Shown in pieces: positions 46,658 through 59,218 of a stretch of DNA of 64,000 bases. A program made the position numbers and the translations under genes. The stretch covers positions 1 through 64,000 of the forward strand of contig JAXGGA010005175.1 in NCBI GenBank assembly GCA_038373865.1, in the 5' to 3' direction. Each line of letters begins with the position of its first letter. Positions within the stretch are counted from its first letter, which is position 1. The notes beneath the pieces were generated by a model. It was given only the letters and a program-made list of their open reading frames with translations. It made no database searches and was not told the origin of the DNA. The DNA is from Uloborus plumipes. Taxonomy: Eukaryota; Arthropoda; Arachnida; Araneae; Uloboridae.

Positions 46658-47375
46658 ATGACAACTGAAATGCCAATACCTTTTGAGACAGTACAATTGT
46701 TATGTGATGAATGTGGGGGACAGAAAAAAAATTCTTTTGTTTTGTCAATGATTAGTTTTTGGCTCGTCAGAAATGCACCAAAAAACATAAAGAGAATCGA
46801 GCTTTTCTTTCCCATAACGGGTCACAGTTTTTGCCTCCAGATCGGGTTTTTGGGTTTACAGAAAAAGCCATCCGAAAAAAAGAAGTTATTTTTCAACCAA
46901 AAGAGTACACTAACATTATTAGTGAGCATGCCAAAGTTGTTAAAGTTGGTGAAGATTGCCAAGTTATGACTGGAAAAATGAGAAAGACAAATTTTTCAAA
47001 GAAACCGACCCAATTTTACTTTCATTTTGCGTCTTGTAAGAGAATAATCATAACCAAAACCAAACAGAACAATGTTCTTGTTAGAGAATGATACATATAC
47101 AAATCAGACGTTCCAGAAGCTAAACCCATATTAAAACTAAGAAAGCGGGTTATATATGTGAAACCTTCTGTTATCCCTCCAACAAACTCTGTCAAACGAG
47201 CTAAAAAGGTGGACGTCAATAACTTGTTAAAGAAGCATTATGGTGACAAATGGGGAGACAATGATGAGTTGCTGTTTTATAAAAGCATCATAGATGGGAA
47301 TACTGACATCGAAGAAGGCGATCCAAACGACCCAACTTGTCAGCCAACCGAAGAAGTCAACCATTTAAATATTTA
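46658..47375 (+). pseudogene. DUF7869-like protein, C-terminal part, frameshifted
   Basis: A first frame (46658 to about 46827) holds LLCDECGGQKKNSFVL and IELFFPITGHSF. A one-base loss in a T5 run near 46829-46833 moves the sense to the next frame, which continues LPPDRVFGFTEKAIRKKEV, EYTNIISEHAKVVKVGEDC and KRIIITK to an in-frame TGA at 47089-47091, after which the same frame stays open to 47375 (acidic end DIEEGDPNDPTCQ). The CD-CGGQ-N, GHS-LPPDRVFG-EK-IRK-E order is what I recall of arthropod DUF7869 proteins, which resemble DDE-type nucleases. The N-terminal half is missing. Two lesions only, so decay is recent. Identification from memory. Confidence 0.6.
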
Positions 47376-47896
47376 ATTTTTCGTGCGTTTTGTAAAACCC
47401 TATCTGAATTTGTTAGGAAAACAGTTTGCTGAGAAGGCACTTTTTATTTATTTTTTAATTTTTACACTATCCGACTTCATTATTATTGCTTAATTAAAAA
47501 AATGCATCATGTTGTAAATCGTCTTTGAAAAAATATATTTCGCTAAAGAGAAATGACAAAGCTTCTTTTCCTGGTTCTAGTTGTTTTTTTTTTTTTATTT
47601 CAAACAGTTTCGGTTCAAAACTCACATTATCCATTTGTGTTGGGTGCAAAACTCACATTTGACCATGTTTCATGTCAAAACTCACATTCTCCAAATTTTG
47701 AAGCTAAATTACAAAAAAAATGCTATTGGAGCGAGGTTTTAAGGGTGTTTAAACAGTTTATGTTGCAATTACCTAATTACTAAAAAAAAATTCAAAGCGT
47801 TTTACGAAGGGCATGAATGTGAAAAAGTTTTTAGCGATTTTCCGAAAGTTAGCAAAAGTGGATAATGTGAGTTCTGCATCTAAGCCATTCATATAT

Positions 47897-49614
47897 GACA
47901 AAACTGACAAGACTATATTTTTAACCACAACAAGCCGCCTTAATTAATATATTTCTCATTACCTTAAGAGCATTTAAAAAATGCATTAACTACAGAATAA
48001 TCTATATATTAAAAATTGCGTAAACTAAGAGTAACTTGCGGAACCAAAAGTAAATTTCAGGGTTGCTTTGATTTTTTTACGTTTATCTTTTCGATCAAAA
48101 AAAAAAAAAAAGACTAGACAACGAAACTTATGGCCTTCAATAGAACGAGAAGAACAATGTACTAGATTAATGAACGAAATTTCGAGGTCTATAAACGACC
48201 AAACGGAGAATTGTTGAGTCAACTGTTTTTCAGATAAATTAAAAACATTAATTATGCACGCAATTAATATAATTTAAATTTTTAATGTAGTTTAAATCAA
48301 TCATTTTTATGCAAAAAATGACAGTAGTTACTTCCAAAGCATAATTTATTGAAGTTTGAATTACCATCACACTATTCAAAACTTTTGTAAAGGAAAATTG
48401 GAAAATACATTTACAAGATTAGGCTTAATTCTAGTTTCTAAAACCTAAAGACAGCTAGTGATATAAGTCAGCTTATTTTAAGTTTTAGACAACAGCACTC
48501 TCTTGTACGACTTTAACTATAGAAAGTTTGGTTATTATCACAGCAGAAAGTTTTAACGATACGGAATTAACTAAAAATTAATTCGCTTTCATGTGAATTC
48601 TGAAGCACACTCGTCTCCAAATGTAATCTATTTTTGTTAAATCTTTTTTAAAACTAACAGCTATCATCCAACAATCACGAACCCTTTAAATTGCTTTTAT
48701 AAAGAATTCTTTCCGTTGTGAACAGAAGTCAATATCGAGCATTTTTAAAGCAAACTTTTCCACGGGGCATAATTAATCTTTCCGATAATTAACGCAAATG
48801 CTAAGAGGTGAACTTAAAAGAATGAAATAGTTAAACATCTGTCATTGAATTATTGGCTCTCATCACTGCAGAAAATTATTCCAATTCTGCTCTTTGAAGT
48901 TGTGCTCTTTCACGATCTGGGAGAAAATTGATTAATGCTAACAGTGATGGCGAATTGCACTTGGCAAAGGGCCAAATAGCGTACAAATAAAAACTGATAG
49001 CGAAGGATCTGTGAAAATTTAGATTTATTTCTACCGTAAATTCTATTTTATACTTGACGAAATACGGCAAGAGGGGATGATGCCGGCATAAACTGATGCC
49101 GCTGCTGAAACTGCCGCACATTAGATCGTTGGGAAAATGTAACAAAGAGCCAGGGACGTTTTTTATGCTGCATTTTCTCGTTACGTAACGTTTTTGTTTA
49201 GTTTTCTTGCACAGCCTCAAATGAAGATTACTCTGAATTTTCTTCAGAAAGAAAAAAAATCATTTTATAATGGGCAGCTTTTGAATAAAAAGTGCATCCT
49301 TGACTTATTTCATTCAATTTTTTCCTGTTTCCGTATGAGAAAAATAACAATTCCTTTGAATTTTCGTGGAATGCCTTGCATAGCAAGTCAAATCTAGAAG
49401 TGAAAATGTCAAAGGTGTTTTATAAATTGAATGCTTTGTGTCTATCACCGCCATGTTGAAATAGGTGATTTGCTTTTTTATACCTTTAATATTATCATTT
49501 TGGCATACATAACTTGGGACAAATAAATATTTTTGAAATTATCCAAATTGTTTTGGGGACATAAAAAAGCGATATTAAGTGAAAATGGAGTTTACGTTTT
49601 TGTATTTTCCATTA
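47897..49614. other. AT-rich intron, no gene supported
   Basis: A patch at 48890-49150 is less AT-rich, and its 114-codon minus frame (48876-49220) has no recognisable domain and no convincing splice sites. Confidence 0.4.
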
Positions 49615-49618
49615 TTAA

Positions 49619-49840
49619 CCCATTAATGCCTAGCGTCCCTTTTTAGGGACGGTGCAAAAAGTGTCTGAATTTACCAAAAATGAACATTTCAACCAAATAA
49701 TAGTGTTCAATTATTACTTTGGTATTGTTTCAATTCATTATCAACAGATTGCAGCACATAACCATAGTAAAGTGTGTTCTGTAGCCGTGTAACCAGTATA
49801 CATAATATCTTTGGAAAAAAAAAAGTCAGGCATTAATGGG
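49619..49840. mobile_element. piggyBac-like MITE, 222 bp
   Basis: Begins CCCATTAATGCCTAGCG and ends GGCATTAATGGG, flanked by TTAA at 49615-49618 and 49841-49844. The left end also contains GTCCCTTTTTAGGGAC, a short palindrome. The CCC start and TTAA target are as in the 879-1552 element, whose inner TIR bases differ slightly. Non-coding. Confidence 0.8.
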
Positions 49841-49844
49841 TTAA

Positions 49845-50699
49845 AATTTCAATGTTGAAAAAAAATCACTGATACAGGGAGAATTTGAATCCAATTTAAT
49901 AAAAGAAAGGGGACGCTAAATGAGCCTAAAGGGAGAATAGAACCAACTAGCACCTTTCACAATCCCTAACTGTTTTCAAGTTGTGGTAGATAGAAGGAAA
50001 ATGAGTCAGAAAATAAATTTCTGAGAAAAAGAAAAAGTTCTAAAATTCCTGAAAAATATTTACACGAATCAAGCTCATATTTAAAAAGAGGGGACGAAGT
50101 AATATAAAGTATCCCTTTTTCACCCAGATAGTCGAATTATGCAGCTGTCTAATCTCTTTCAGACTTTAGAAACACTTAAATTTGAGCTTGTGCGAAACGC
50201 TGCAATCGATACTTCCAAACAGTTAGAGTAAACTTGGTCAAATCTACCGAAAACTAGTCAACCCCACTAGTTTTCAAACTATACCACAGCAAACATATTA
50301 GGGTTAAAGTTCGCCAGAAACTAAGCCTCTTGTTTGAAACATTAAAATCAGCGTTTGATCAAGAATGCGACCAGTCACGTCCAGTGTCACCGGTCCTTTT
50401 ATACAAGCTTCTCCTGCAAATTTCTGCCCTTTCTGTTTTTAAATCAAAAACCAATGTTTATACGTAATTATGGTGAAAGAAATATGTTTCTGCCGGATTG
50501 TCTATCAAAATATAGCCTAATGTAGCAGAGAATTCATGCCGACATCTTGTATTTTTAGTGCGCGTTTTGCAATTTTCGTTGCATATCGCAGATTGTTTCG
50601 TTGCATATCGCAGATTTACTTGTGTTAAACATTATTCCTTAATAAATATAAAAGCATAAAATTGCATTTAAAACTGTATTTTTATTTTCGTTGTAAATG
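49845..50699. other. AT-rich intron, nothing recognisable
   Basis: GTTGCATATCGCAGATT is repeated twice at 50579-50615; no gene or element recognised. The left end of the following dead Tc1 copy should lie in here but I could not identify its TIR. Confidence 0.45.
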
Positions 50700-51535
50700 T
50701 CGGAAAAGGTTAACAACGCCGGCTGAAGATCGTTTTTTACACTTCTTGTCAACATAGATGGGTCCGCGACAGCATCACAACTGTCTCGCAACTTGCATAT
50801 TGCACCAGGGACATCCATAGCAGTCACTCTGAGATTTAAGGAAGGTGGACTGTGTGCCAGGTGCTCTGTAGTCATCATCTCTCCTCTGTGTACCACAAAA
50901 AGGTTCGCTTAACATGGTGTCAACACCTGTCACTGACAGATGACAGTGTTTATGGTGAAGAACACTTCAGTGATGAAACAAATCAGTCTGGACAGTGCTC
51001 GGGCGTGTCCTCATCTGGAGATTATCTGAAACTTAATATCGGCAACCCAGCGTTGACGAAAAGGACCACTACGTTGGAGATGTTACGAGCTGAAATTGTG
51101 TTAGTTGAATGAGCCGACCTTCATATGTTCTATCGAGGTATTCTGACAAACGAGCGGTACGGAGACAAAATCTTTACAGTCCATGCGAGACTCTTCCACG
51201 AAGCATTTGGTCCATATTTTTGTCTTTATACAAGATAATGCCATCTACGGGGACTGCGGTAGGTGAATTCCTCCAATCGGAAGGTATTCAACGATTAAAG
51301 TGTCTTGCTATGTCCCATGATCTTAATCCTATTGAACACTTATGAGACCCTCTTTGGATGCTACTTTGCAATTTGAAGGCAAAATTCCAACAACCATCGA
51401 TTAAGACGAGGGTGCTTTGGTGCAAAAATTGGTACGACTATAACAAACATTAATAAAGACCCTAGGTAAGCAGTATGAAACGCCGATGCGAGAATTGTGT
51501 AGCTGTTAAAAACAGTCATTCACCCGATTAGACTC
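50700..51535 (+). pseudogene. Tc1-like transposase pseudogene, a different lineage from the intact copy
   Basis: Frame-shifting translations follow a Tc1 transposase from its HTH region onward. RLTTPAEDRFLHLLVNIDGS (about 50709) and ATASQLSRNLHIAPGTS come first. Then come VRLTWCQHLSLTDD and HFSDETNQSG (50850-51000, the first-Asp WSDESRF region). A damaged DN-H region follows, then VGEFLQSEGIQRLK, SHDLNPIEHL (to 51345) and GKQYETPMRELC near the C-terminus. Many stops and frameshifts show it is dead. It is not a copy of the element at 22417. TIRs were not found. Confidence 0.8.
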
Positions 51536-54274
51536 GGTTTTTCTCTGACACCCAGTGTGTTTTTAAACTGCTGTGATTGACAGGAGACCAGTTTCCGTGT
51601 TTGGGGTCCAGGTTGAGCCCATTTTTGTTTTTCCGTTAATTGGTCTCATATTGGATACTAAGTTTAGGTTTTATTTGATTTCTTAGTTTTTTACTTAAAA
51701 AATGTCTCTTCAATTGTTTTCTAGAGCGTAAAAGCAGAAAATTTTGCTGCAAAATCAAAAGCACTTTATACTGTGAAAGGATAATTCTAACTCATACACC
51801 ACATAATAAAAATTGGAATAACGTATAAGTGAAAAAAAAAGCTAATGGTGCTTTAAATACCTGGGTCAGCATAGTTGTTTAGTTTTAATTTCTTAGCTTA
51901 AGAGGAAAATGAGCAAAAATAAATAAATAAATTTAGAGTGATCTCATTAGAAAAGTTTTAGTTTACTTAAAATGTGATGATGACTTAATGACATTTTATT
52001 TTTATGTGATAATAAATCAACTTCTGCTCACTTTTCAAATTTCAACTCATAAATAAAACACTTCTAAGTTACTTGTTAGCGAACTCGGAACATCTTTTGC
52101 AATTTCGGCTCAAATTTCAAGTCATAAATAAAATACTTCTAACTTTCTTGTTAGAGAACTTGGAGACACACAAAGAACGTGTGTTTGGAAATATTCCAAT
52201 CAAAATTCTTTAAGACTATTATTAATTAATTTTCTCTATGCCAACGCACACAAAACGGCAAAAAAGAATTATGGGGGTGACAGAGCCGAAGGATGACAAA
52301 TGATGATGAGACTTATAGTGTTCTGAAAAGACGGAAAGATATTGCTCAAAGGTGCTACTCTGGAAGTAGGCTTTAGGAAACATCCATCAAAAACGACATT
52401 TAATAATGTTTATAATGTACCCTTCCAGAACAAATTATGCTTTTAGTGTTAAGGATGAAACTGTAATTTGGTTTAAAATATGTCACGCATACTTATTTAT
52501 TTATTTATTTATTTATGTATGTATCTATTTTTTATTTATTCATTTATTTATACATTTTTCTCATGCTGGAAAATATCTTTGCTTACGGAAATGTAAAGAA
52601 TAAAATAAATGTTATTTGAGTGGAGACTGAGAAAAAATTCACGATGAGATCAATAAATACCTCCAGAAAGAAGGACAAGAAATGGCTAAAGGCGTTATTA
52701 CGAAATAAAATTTTCGGAATCATAAATCGAAAACAGAGTTTAATGAAGTTTATAAGGAATTGTTATACAGTGCAATTTTAATTATTTGACGAGGCAAAAC
52801 TAAATATTTATCTTGCATAATATTAGTTCTTTTGATTTAGGTATAAGTGCTTCAGCTAAAATTGAGAACGAGAAAACTAATTATAGCTTCTAGCAATGTT
52901 TAAACACGATAAAAATTGATGAGATTATTTTTTGGATATGAAAAAAGAAAGAATTTCTACTGTAAAAGTAAACATCATAAACTTTTTATTATAAACGACG
53001 TATATACATCTTAGGGAGGGCAGATAAATATATTTATCCATAATAATAAATTGAAACCAAATTTCAAAAATCTGATTTGTGAGTAATTTTTCTATTCCCT
53101 CCATTAATTGCTGAAATACCAAATGAGTCATCAATGAAAAATCACTGCCGAAACAGAAAAGAAGAAAATTAAACAAAAAATAAATAAATACATGTATAAA
53201 ATAACAGCTTCCCTTTTTGCAATCAGCTGTCGTTCCTGCAGTACAACTGTAACATTAAGGGACATTGCAGCCAGCAGAAGAAAAAAAACAGAAAAAAACA
53301 CTACAGCAGGTTTTAAAATAATATTTCACTTTAGCTAAATTTCAAAGTATGTAAAGTAAATGCGCAAAATAAGAGCACCATAAGATTCATGGCCTAGAGT
53401 CTCGCTCATTTATGATTCAGTAGGCTAGGTTTTTCACTCTCATCGTATAACTCATACAAAATATGCAAAAAATAATAAGTTCTTCTGAAAATTCAGTTTT
53501 ATTTTTTAGCAGTTTAAGCAAAGAAAGGTGAGATGGTCTTATTAGGACTATGAGTTAATGGTAATGTCAAAACGTACTATCAAACTTTAAAAAATAAAAA
53601 TTATGTACTGTAATCATAAGAGCTATTAAACGACATTTAATAAGCTCAAAAAATCATCTAAAAATTCATTTTTACTTCCATAGACAGGAAGAATGTCAAT
53701 TGCTGCATTCAAGACACTGATAAGTTGTTATTTTCTGTTTTCTAGGTCGCTCTGTACACAGTTTGAGTACACATACGTGTTATAAAACTGCTTGTTGAGA
53801 ACGGTTTGTCATCAGTCAGACGTCTGATCGACTTCTATCACATCACACTTCTAACGTCTGATCGACGGACTTCATCGTCATCTTTCTGAAGACGATGAAG
53901 TCACGATCTAACGAATTTTGTAATACCTTTTAAAAAATACGGAGAAACAATAAAGTAACGCTTAATGTTATTTGATTTCTTGAATAGTCCCTCATCCGAT
54001 TTCAAAACATCTATTGACAACATCTAACGGTAAGTAGTGTAATTTAAATTACCTAAAATTGTATTTTAACAACAAATATTTTTACTAAAATAATTGCTAT
54101 TTACTGAACTGGCAATAAACTACTAATACAAACAGATTGAAGTCACGGTGATTTAAAGTATTAAGAGTTAATTTCGCGTTTAACTAATCCTGGGTTGTAT
54201 AAAAAAGAAGCTACTTAAACAAGTGAAACCAGCACATATAATAAATTTTAAAAAAGGAGTCAGGGATCCCACAC
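51536..54274. other. AT-rich intron; (TTTA)n tract and one hairpin
   Basis: A (TTTA)n-rich microsatellite lies at 52493-52555. At 53826-53865 ACGTCTGATCGAC occurs twice, followed by a perfect 12-bp hairpin GACTTCATCGTC with an 11-nt loop (53868-53902). No gene; frames here have no domain. Confidence 0.5.
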
Positions 54275-54276
54275 TA

Positions 54277-56274
54277 GGGGAAGACCGCCTATATTGGACC
54301 CCCTAAGAACAGGAGGCCTGTGTCGCTCAATGTGAAGCAAAACAAAAATGCAAAATAGGGCATCGTAAGCTAAATTTAATCAGAAACCCCCCTAGGAGCT
54401 TATATTTCCTGAAAATATGAAAATTATTTTTTAAAAAATTATCTTATAAAAAGTTGCAAAAGTCCAATTTAGGAATATATGCGCCTAAATTGAACCATGC
54501 GCTTCCTAAGTTGGACCGTACCAGGAATTCATAGAATAATTTATATTTGAACTATACAACTTTTTTCCGGGATTTGCCATAGAATTTCTTTTACTTCAGC
54601 CTCACTTAGGCAGTGTTGATAAACTCGCCGAAGGCATTTCATACACTTAATCATGTTTTGCACTTCATCTCTATGACAAATATTGCAATAACAATTGTTT
54701 TGTGTAGTTTCTTGCTTCTTTTCGTGTGACTTTTTCTGTTCTATGCCTCTTTTATAAGGCGTTAGAATGATTGCTGAGATAGCCTTCATTTTTGTTCCTT
54801 CTATTTTTTTACGCAAGGGTGATATGTGAGCCGGCTTTACAAAATCATAGTTAGAATTGACAATCATGTTTTGATGAGAATTATCCGCTGATTCTGCAGA
54901 ACTTGTACTAATTTAAGTCGTAGCTAGTTCTTGTACATAGTGTACAACTTACACTGAACATGTAACCTGTTCACTTTGAGTAGTTTTATGTGGGCTACTT
55001 GTTTCTAATTTTGCTGCAGCAGAAGATGTTCTCGCCTCCATGTATCACATGCTCGATAACTGTATATGTAGACAAAGGGAATAAAGCCCACATTTATGTG
55101 CATGATGTGCTTGAAAAGAAAGCATTATTATATCTAACTCGTTAGCCAAGTTTATTGCATCAATGTTCTTTATGTAAGTGCTGTGCCTATTCATTAATAG
55201 AAGGGCATTCTTTTAACATTGCTTGGCTTAACAGTTTTTGTGAAATGTTGAATCAATTGTGTGAATTATCGTTTGTGATCCAACTTTTTTTTGAACAAGT
55301 ATATTGTTTACCAGGGAAGCTTTCATAATAAGTTCATACATAGAACGTAATCTTTTGAAAATAGGCATGGGGAGCTTGCAATTCTGTTGCACTCATGAAG
55401 CAAATAACCAGTGTGTTTCTACCACGTTCACCTCTCATTACTGCCCCAAACCTGGTGTTTACCTCTATACGTCAATATATTTTTGGGGCTTTTAGACAGT
55501 GAAAATACCGGCTTCATCTACATTGAACATTTTAGTAGCATATAAATTGTTTCCTTTTAAAATCGTTTCGAAAATATCAAAGAATTTCATATTTTTTCTC
55601 GGTAAACCAGCATAAATTTTATTTAAGGTAATAGCTATGTTTAACAACCTGAAACTGCAGTTAAATGGATGAAGAGAAAAAAAAACATTCATTTTAAGAA
55701 GTTGCAGCTTCTGCTTGACAAAAATGTGCCTGATAAAAAAAGTTTAAATGAATATCGTGAATAGGTGTTAAAGTATGCTTAAAATAATTTTAACTACGCT
55801 ATTAAATAAGACGAGTCACTTATTTTATGTTACGATTAATAAAAAGTCTTGCTTAAAATCATATTCTTAAATTGGACCACCGGTCCAATATAGGAAAAAT
55901 TTTTCGGTCCAATAAAGGAAAACACGCCATTTTTTATTCTTCAGCTCATTGCTCTACCAAAATGTATCACAATCGCGCATGTAAATACATCGATAAAATC
56001 CTTATTAAACACAGATCATAATTCTGTAACAGCATTTTACCTCAATAGAAAAGTTTTTGAGTAATCTTTCTAGAAACAAGTCCGCAAAATAAGATTTCGC
56101 ACGTCTTCAACACAAATCAAGCCGTAACTCACGCTAAACAGTTGGAAGACTGGTGAAACTTGATACACATTGATTTTACTCCTAAAACTTAATATTTCTA
56201 CTGTTAAAGTGTACCACTAGATTTTAAGCTCGAGGTCCAATTTAAGCAGTGGTCCAATATAGGCGGTCTTCCCC
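54277..56274 (-). mobile_element. Tigger/pogo-like transposon, degenerate copy
   Basis: TIRs GGGGAAGACCGCCTATATTG are exact inverses at both ends and extend through GACC, with TA at 54275-54276 and 56275-56276. TATTGGACC / AATTGGACC motifs recur near both ends (about 54295, 54460-54520, 55873-55915, 56234, 56251). The minus strand carries a decayed DDE transposase with a C-terminal zinc finger. The outermost bases GGGGA(A)GACC(G) resemble those of the element at 8422. Confidence 0.85.
54541..55690 (-). pseudogene. Tigger-like DDE transposase with C-terminal PHD-type finger, broken
   Basis: Reading leftward from 55690, YAGLPRKNMKFFDIFETILK is followed by KMFNVDEAGIFTV, the first catalytic Asp motif of the DDE_1 family. 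After stops come GAVMRGERGRNTLVICFMSA, a frame change, VNNILVQKKVG, then LLLMNRHSTYIKN where LLLDGH-SH-N is usual (the second Asp is lost), then AINLANELDIIMLSF. The terminal open frame 54867-54541 contains CNICHRDEV, IKCMKC and VYQHC, a Cys/His set like a PHD finger, known at the C-terminus of many Tigger-like proteins. The N-terminal HTH was not recognised in 55700-56250. Confidence 0.8.
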
Positions 56275-56276
56275 TA

Positions 56277-56906
56277 CTTCTTTTTTTGTCTATTAAATAA
56301 TCGATGTGTTTAATAACAGAAAAAGATGGTTGCTTGTACTTATGCACGAGAGTTAGAAAACAACGCCTCTTACATGAGTATCAGTTTAGATATTTTCGTA
56401 CGCATACAAAATGACGTTAAATGTGGAAATAGTAATTAAAAATGGAAATAAAATTAACAGTTTTATTAACGTCTGTGATCTAAAATTGCATAAAACTGCA
56501 TAGAACGTGTATAGTACAAACATACGCACATACATACTCGTGATAAATAACTCGGGGGTGGCCGAAATATATGTTTCGCCTGCATATAAGTTTATAGGTA
56601 CATATGCACGTGCTGATGGATAGAAAAAATGACTTGACATTCATTTGGGGGTGAGCAAAATGGAAATTTAGACCGAAATTTGAGTGAAATTTTTTTCGCG
56701 ATCAAGTGAGATTCTTCCTTTTTTTGGTTAAACAATATTGCTTTTTTCCTTGCCGATTTTATTTTTCCTATTTTGATGTTCTTCTTCAGTGGTTATTTTG
56801 AAGACGCGTTGTACAATAACCAAATTTAAACTTTTACTCTTCTTAATGTTTAGAAAACATGTATTTGACTAAAAATAACGTCTTACATTGAAAAAAAAAA
56901 CCCCTA
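56277..56906. other. AT-rich intron, nothing recognisable
   Basis: The 84-codon minus frame at 56386-56640 has no domain. Confidence 0.5.
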
Positions 56907-57057
56907 TACTGCAAAAAATAAACTACTATATTTGCAGTATAATACTTACATCAGAGGTTCCAGCTTAAAACTAAATGCATATTATGTATTTTACAGTTTT
57001 AAACTGGACCCTCTGCTGCCAGTATTATACTGCAAGTATAACAGTTTTTTTGCAGTG
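56907..57057. mobile_element. ACTGTAAA-family MITE, copy 4 (short)
   Basis: 151-bp version starting TACTGCAAAAAATAAACT and ending AACAGTTTTTTTGCAGTG, with the shared CTGCTGCCAGTATTATAC and TTTTACAGTTTTAAACTGGA segments. TA lies at 57058-57059 and just inside the left edge. Most internal repeats of the longer copies are missing. Confidence 0.7.
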
Positions 57058-57059
57058 TA

Positions 57060-59210
57060 TTTCTTATTAAACGTCTAACTCTAAGCTCAAAACTTGCATT
57101 TAAAAATATTGAAACTCATCTTAGAAATAATGAAAAAGTTGAATGATTTGAAAACAGTTATAACCGTTTCCAGAAAAAAGCTGTTTCTGAGCTTTACCTT
57201 TTCTTTCGTACTGCTGTATAAAAGAAAAGAAATAAATTAAATTTGTACGTTCAAGAGAATGTGAAAAAATTATGAACAAGTGAAGTAACACCGCTATACA
57301 TAATCTTCAAAGTTTAATCGCTACAAATAATCATCACTTTCTCAGATTTTGAAAAAATATAAAGAAGAATGGAAAGTTATCTACTTTATATTTAATTATT
57401 TTTTTAACTGTTACGAAAATTTCAAACGAGAAAGAACAGTCATTTGTGTGTGATATTTTCAGATTTTAATAATAACAAAATTCAGACAAAATGAAAAGAG
57501 TGTCTGTTTAAAAGTTCTTTAATGTAATTGAATACATTCAAGTCTGTGTTTATAATACTTTTATTCTGTGTATTTAGTATTTCTCTCTTTTTCTGTAAGA
57601 TCTTGTTGAAATAAAAGAAAAAGTAGGTTTTTGGTCTGCTTTGCGGTTTCTAGGAAACCCGGGGAAATAACTCTATTGAACTGAAAATATTAGGCGGGAA
57701 TAATACTATGTAAAGATAGCATTTACATTCCCAAGCATTTTCAAAATTTTGTACATTTTCAACTTCAAAAAAATAAATAAATAAATAAGTCGAGTATCAG
57801 CATTTCTGGGCTTTCGGTGCCATTTTTGGCAAAATATGTTGATACTGATCTATTAATGCAAGAAGGCAACACCCAGCGTTTCAAAATTTTATAACTCTTT
57901 TTTTGCGCTCCACCCAATTACATTTATCTCCTCTCCTTTCAAAACTCCTCTTAAAGCTTTGAATTTATTTTATTTTTCTCTCTTTTTTTTAATAAAAAAA
58001 TGTATTCAGCTGCGGTTTGCATTTTCATGTTTCCATCCTCAGTTTGCATTCAGTTTGCTTATTTCAAAACAAGTGCAGGTATTTCATTCAATTTATTTCT
58101 TTTTTGTTTCATTATTTTCATCTGCAAACTTCTTAGAGACTGTTTAACGAAAGCTTCCAGCTCACACTAAAGTAGATCGAAAGATTGATTGTATCTTAAA
58201 TTGCAAAATTCCCCAAATCTAATTTTCGAAGCCAGTCATTTCATCACAACCTTCTGGCTTCAGGGCAGAAAAGGTTAAATTGCGTAAGTAATGCAGTGAT
58301 ATATACGACTAATGTTAATGGTGAACTGTTTAGGATTCTTTTTGAGGCTCGATTTAAAGAAAAATCACTTATGTCTTGGTTCAAGCATACAATTTCAAAT
58401 ATCTGAAATGTTTTCTCTATTCACCATAAAACTGGATTTTGGTCACTAACAACGAAATATTGAAGTTATTATTGAAAAAAAAATTATTTCAACCGCAATG
58501 TAAAATTTCTTAACTCATTAATAGATATTGTGCTTTAAACTGGAAAACTGAAGAACTAGAATTCATACAAAATTCTAGCCATTTTTTAAAATGAAATTGA
58601 AAAATAAGGCTAGGTAGCAGCTTACTTATTGCTGAAATAATGACTACAAACTTCCTATTAGCTAGGAGCAAAATCATGCAAGCAAGTACTTTTTCCGAAA
58701 TAGGTGAAATATTTTATACACATATAATAATTGACATACAGTTAATCATTCTTCATAATCCACCATACATACTTCTAAAGTACTCTCTTACTTTAAATTT
58801 GGAAGCAATAACAAATTCAAATGTAAATTATCTACAAACCTTATATTATTATACTCTCAACTTTTAAAATTCTGGGCCCATTTCGTTCTCATGAGGAGTA
58901 GATTCATTTTTTGAGAACATTAATTAATCTGGACAGTTATAAGTTAAGATTTTCCCAAATTTCAATGCAAAGGAACTAAAGGCTTTAATTCTGGATACTG
59001 ATTTTTAATTACCGTTTCTTGTCAAAGAGACACACACATATTACCTTTAAGGCTTTTTTATAACCATTTTTTGAAAGCTGAAATAAAAACTTTCGGTAAA
59101 ACATTCTGAAACAACTATAGTTCAGAAAAATAACTTGCTACGAACAAAGTGGCCTACCAAAATGTTGTCAAAGTTCATGAATGCAAATATTCAAGTGCGA
59201 TGGTATTCTT
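57060..59210. other. AT-rich intron, nothing recognisable
   Basis: An (AAAT)n tract at about 57771-57790. No gene or element recognised; frames at 57959-58147 and 58640-58867 are low-complexity. Confidence 0.5.
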
Positions 59211-59218
59211 ATCCTAGT

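Larger units (their letters stand above)
45905..47896 (+). mobile_element. TIR element carrying a broken DUF7869-like gene
   Basis: Ends match as inverted repeats over about 30 bp: left ATATATGAAGGGCTTAGATG, right inverted ATATATGAATGGCTTAGATG, each followed by CA(A/G)AACTCAC. The motif CAAAACTCACATTCTCC (or ATTATCC) recurs at about 45925, 46074, 46105 on the left and 47617, 47646, 47674 on the right, a subterminal array. The plus-strand coding remains at 46658-47375 lie between. A hAT-type MITE has inserted upstream of the coding part. No exact target duplication was seen, so the superfamily is undefined. Confidence 0.65.

Noticed and set aside
48876..49220. 114-codon minus-strand frame in a less AT-rich patch
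   Set aside because: No recognisable motif, several odd Cys/His without pattern, and no neighbouring exon; insufficient support.
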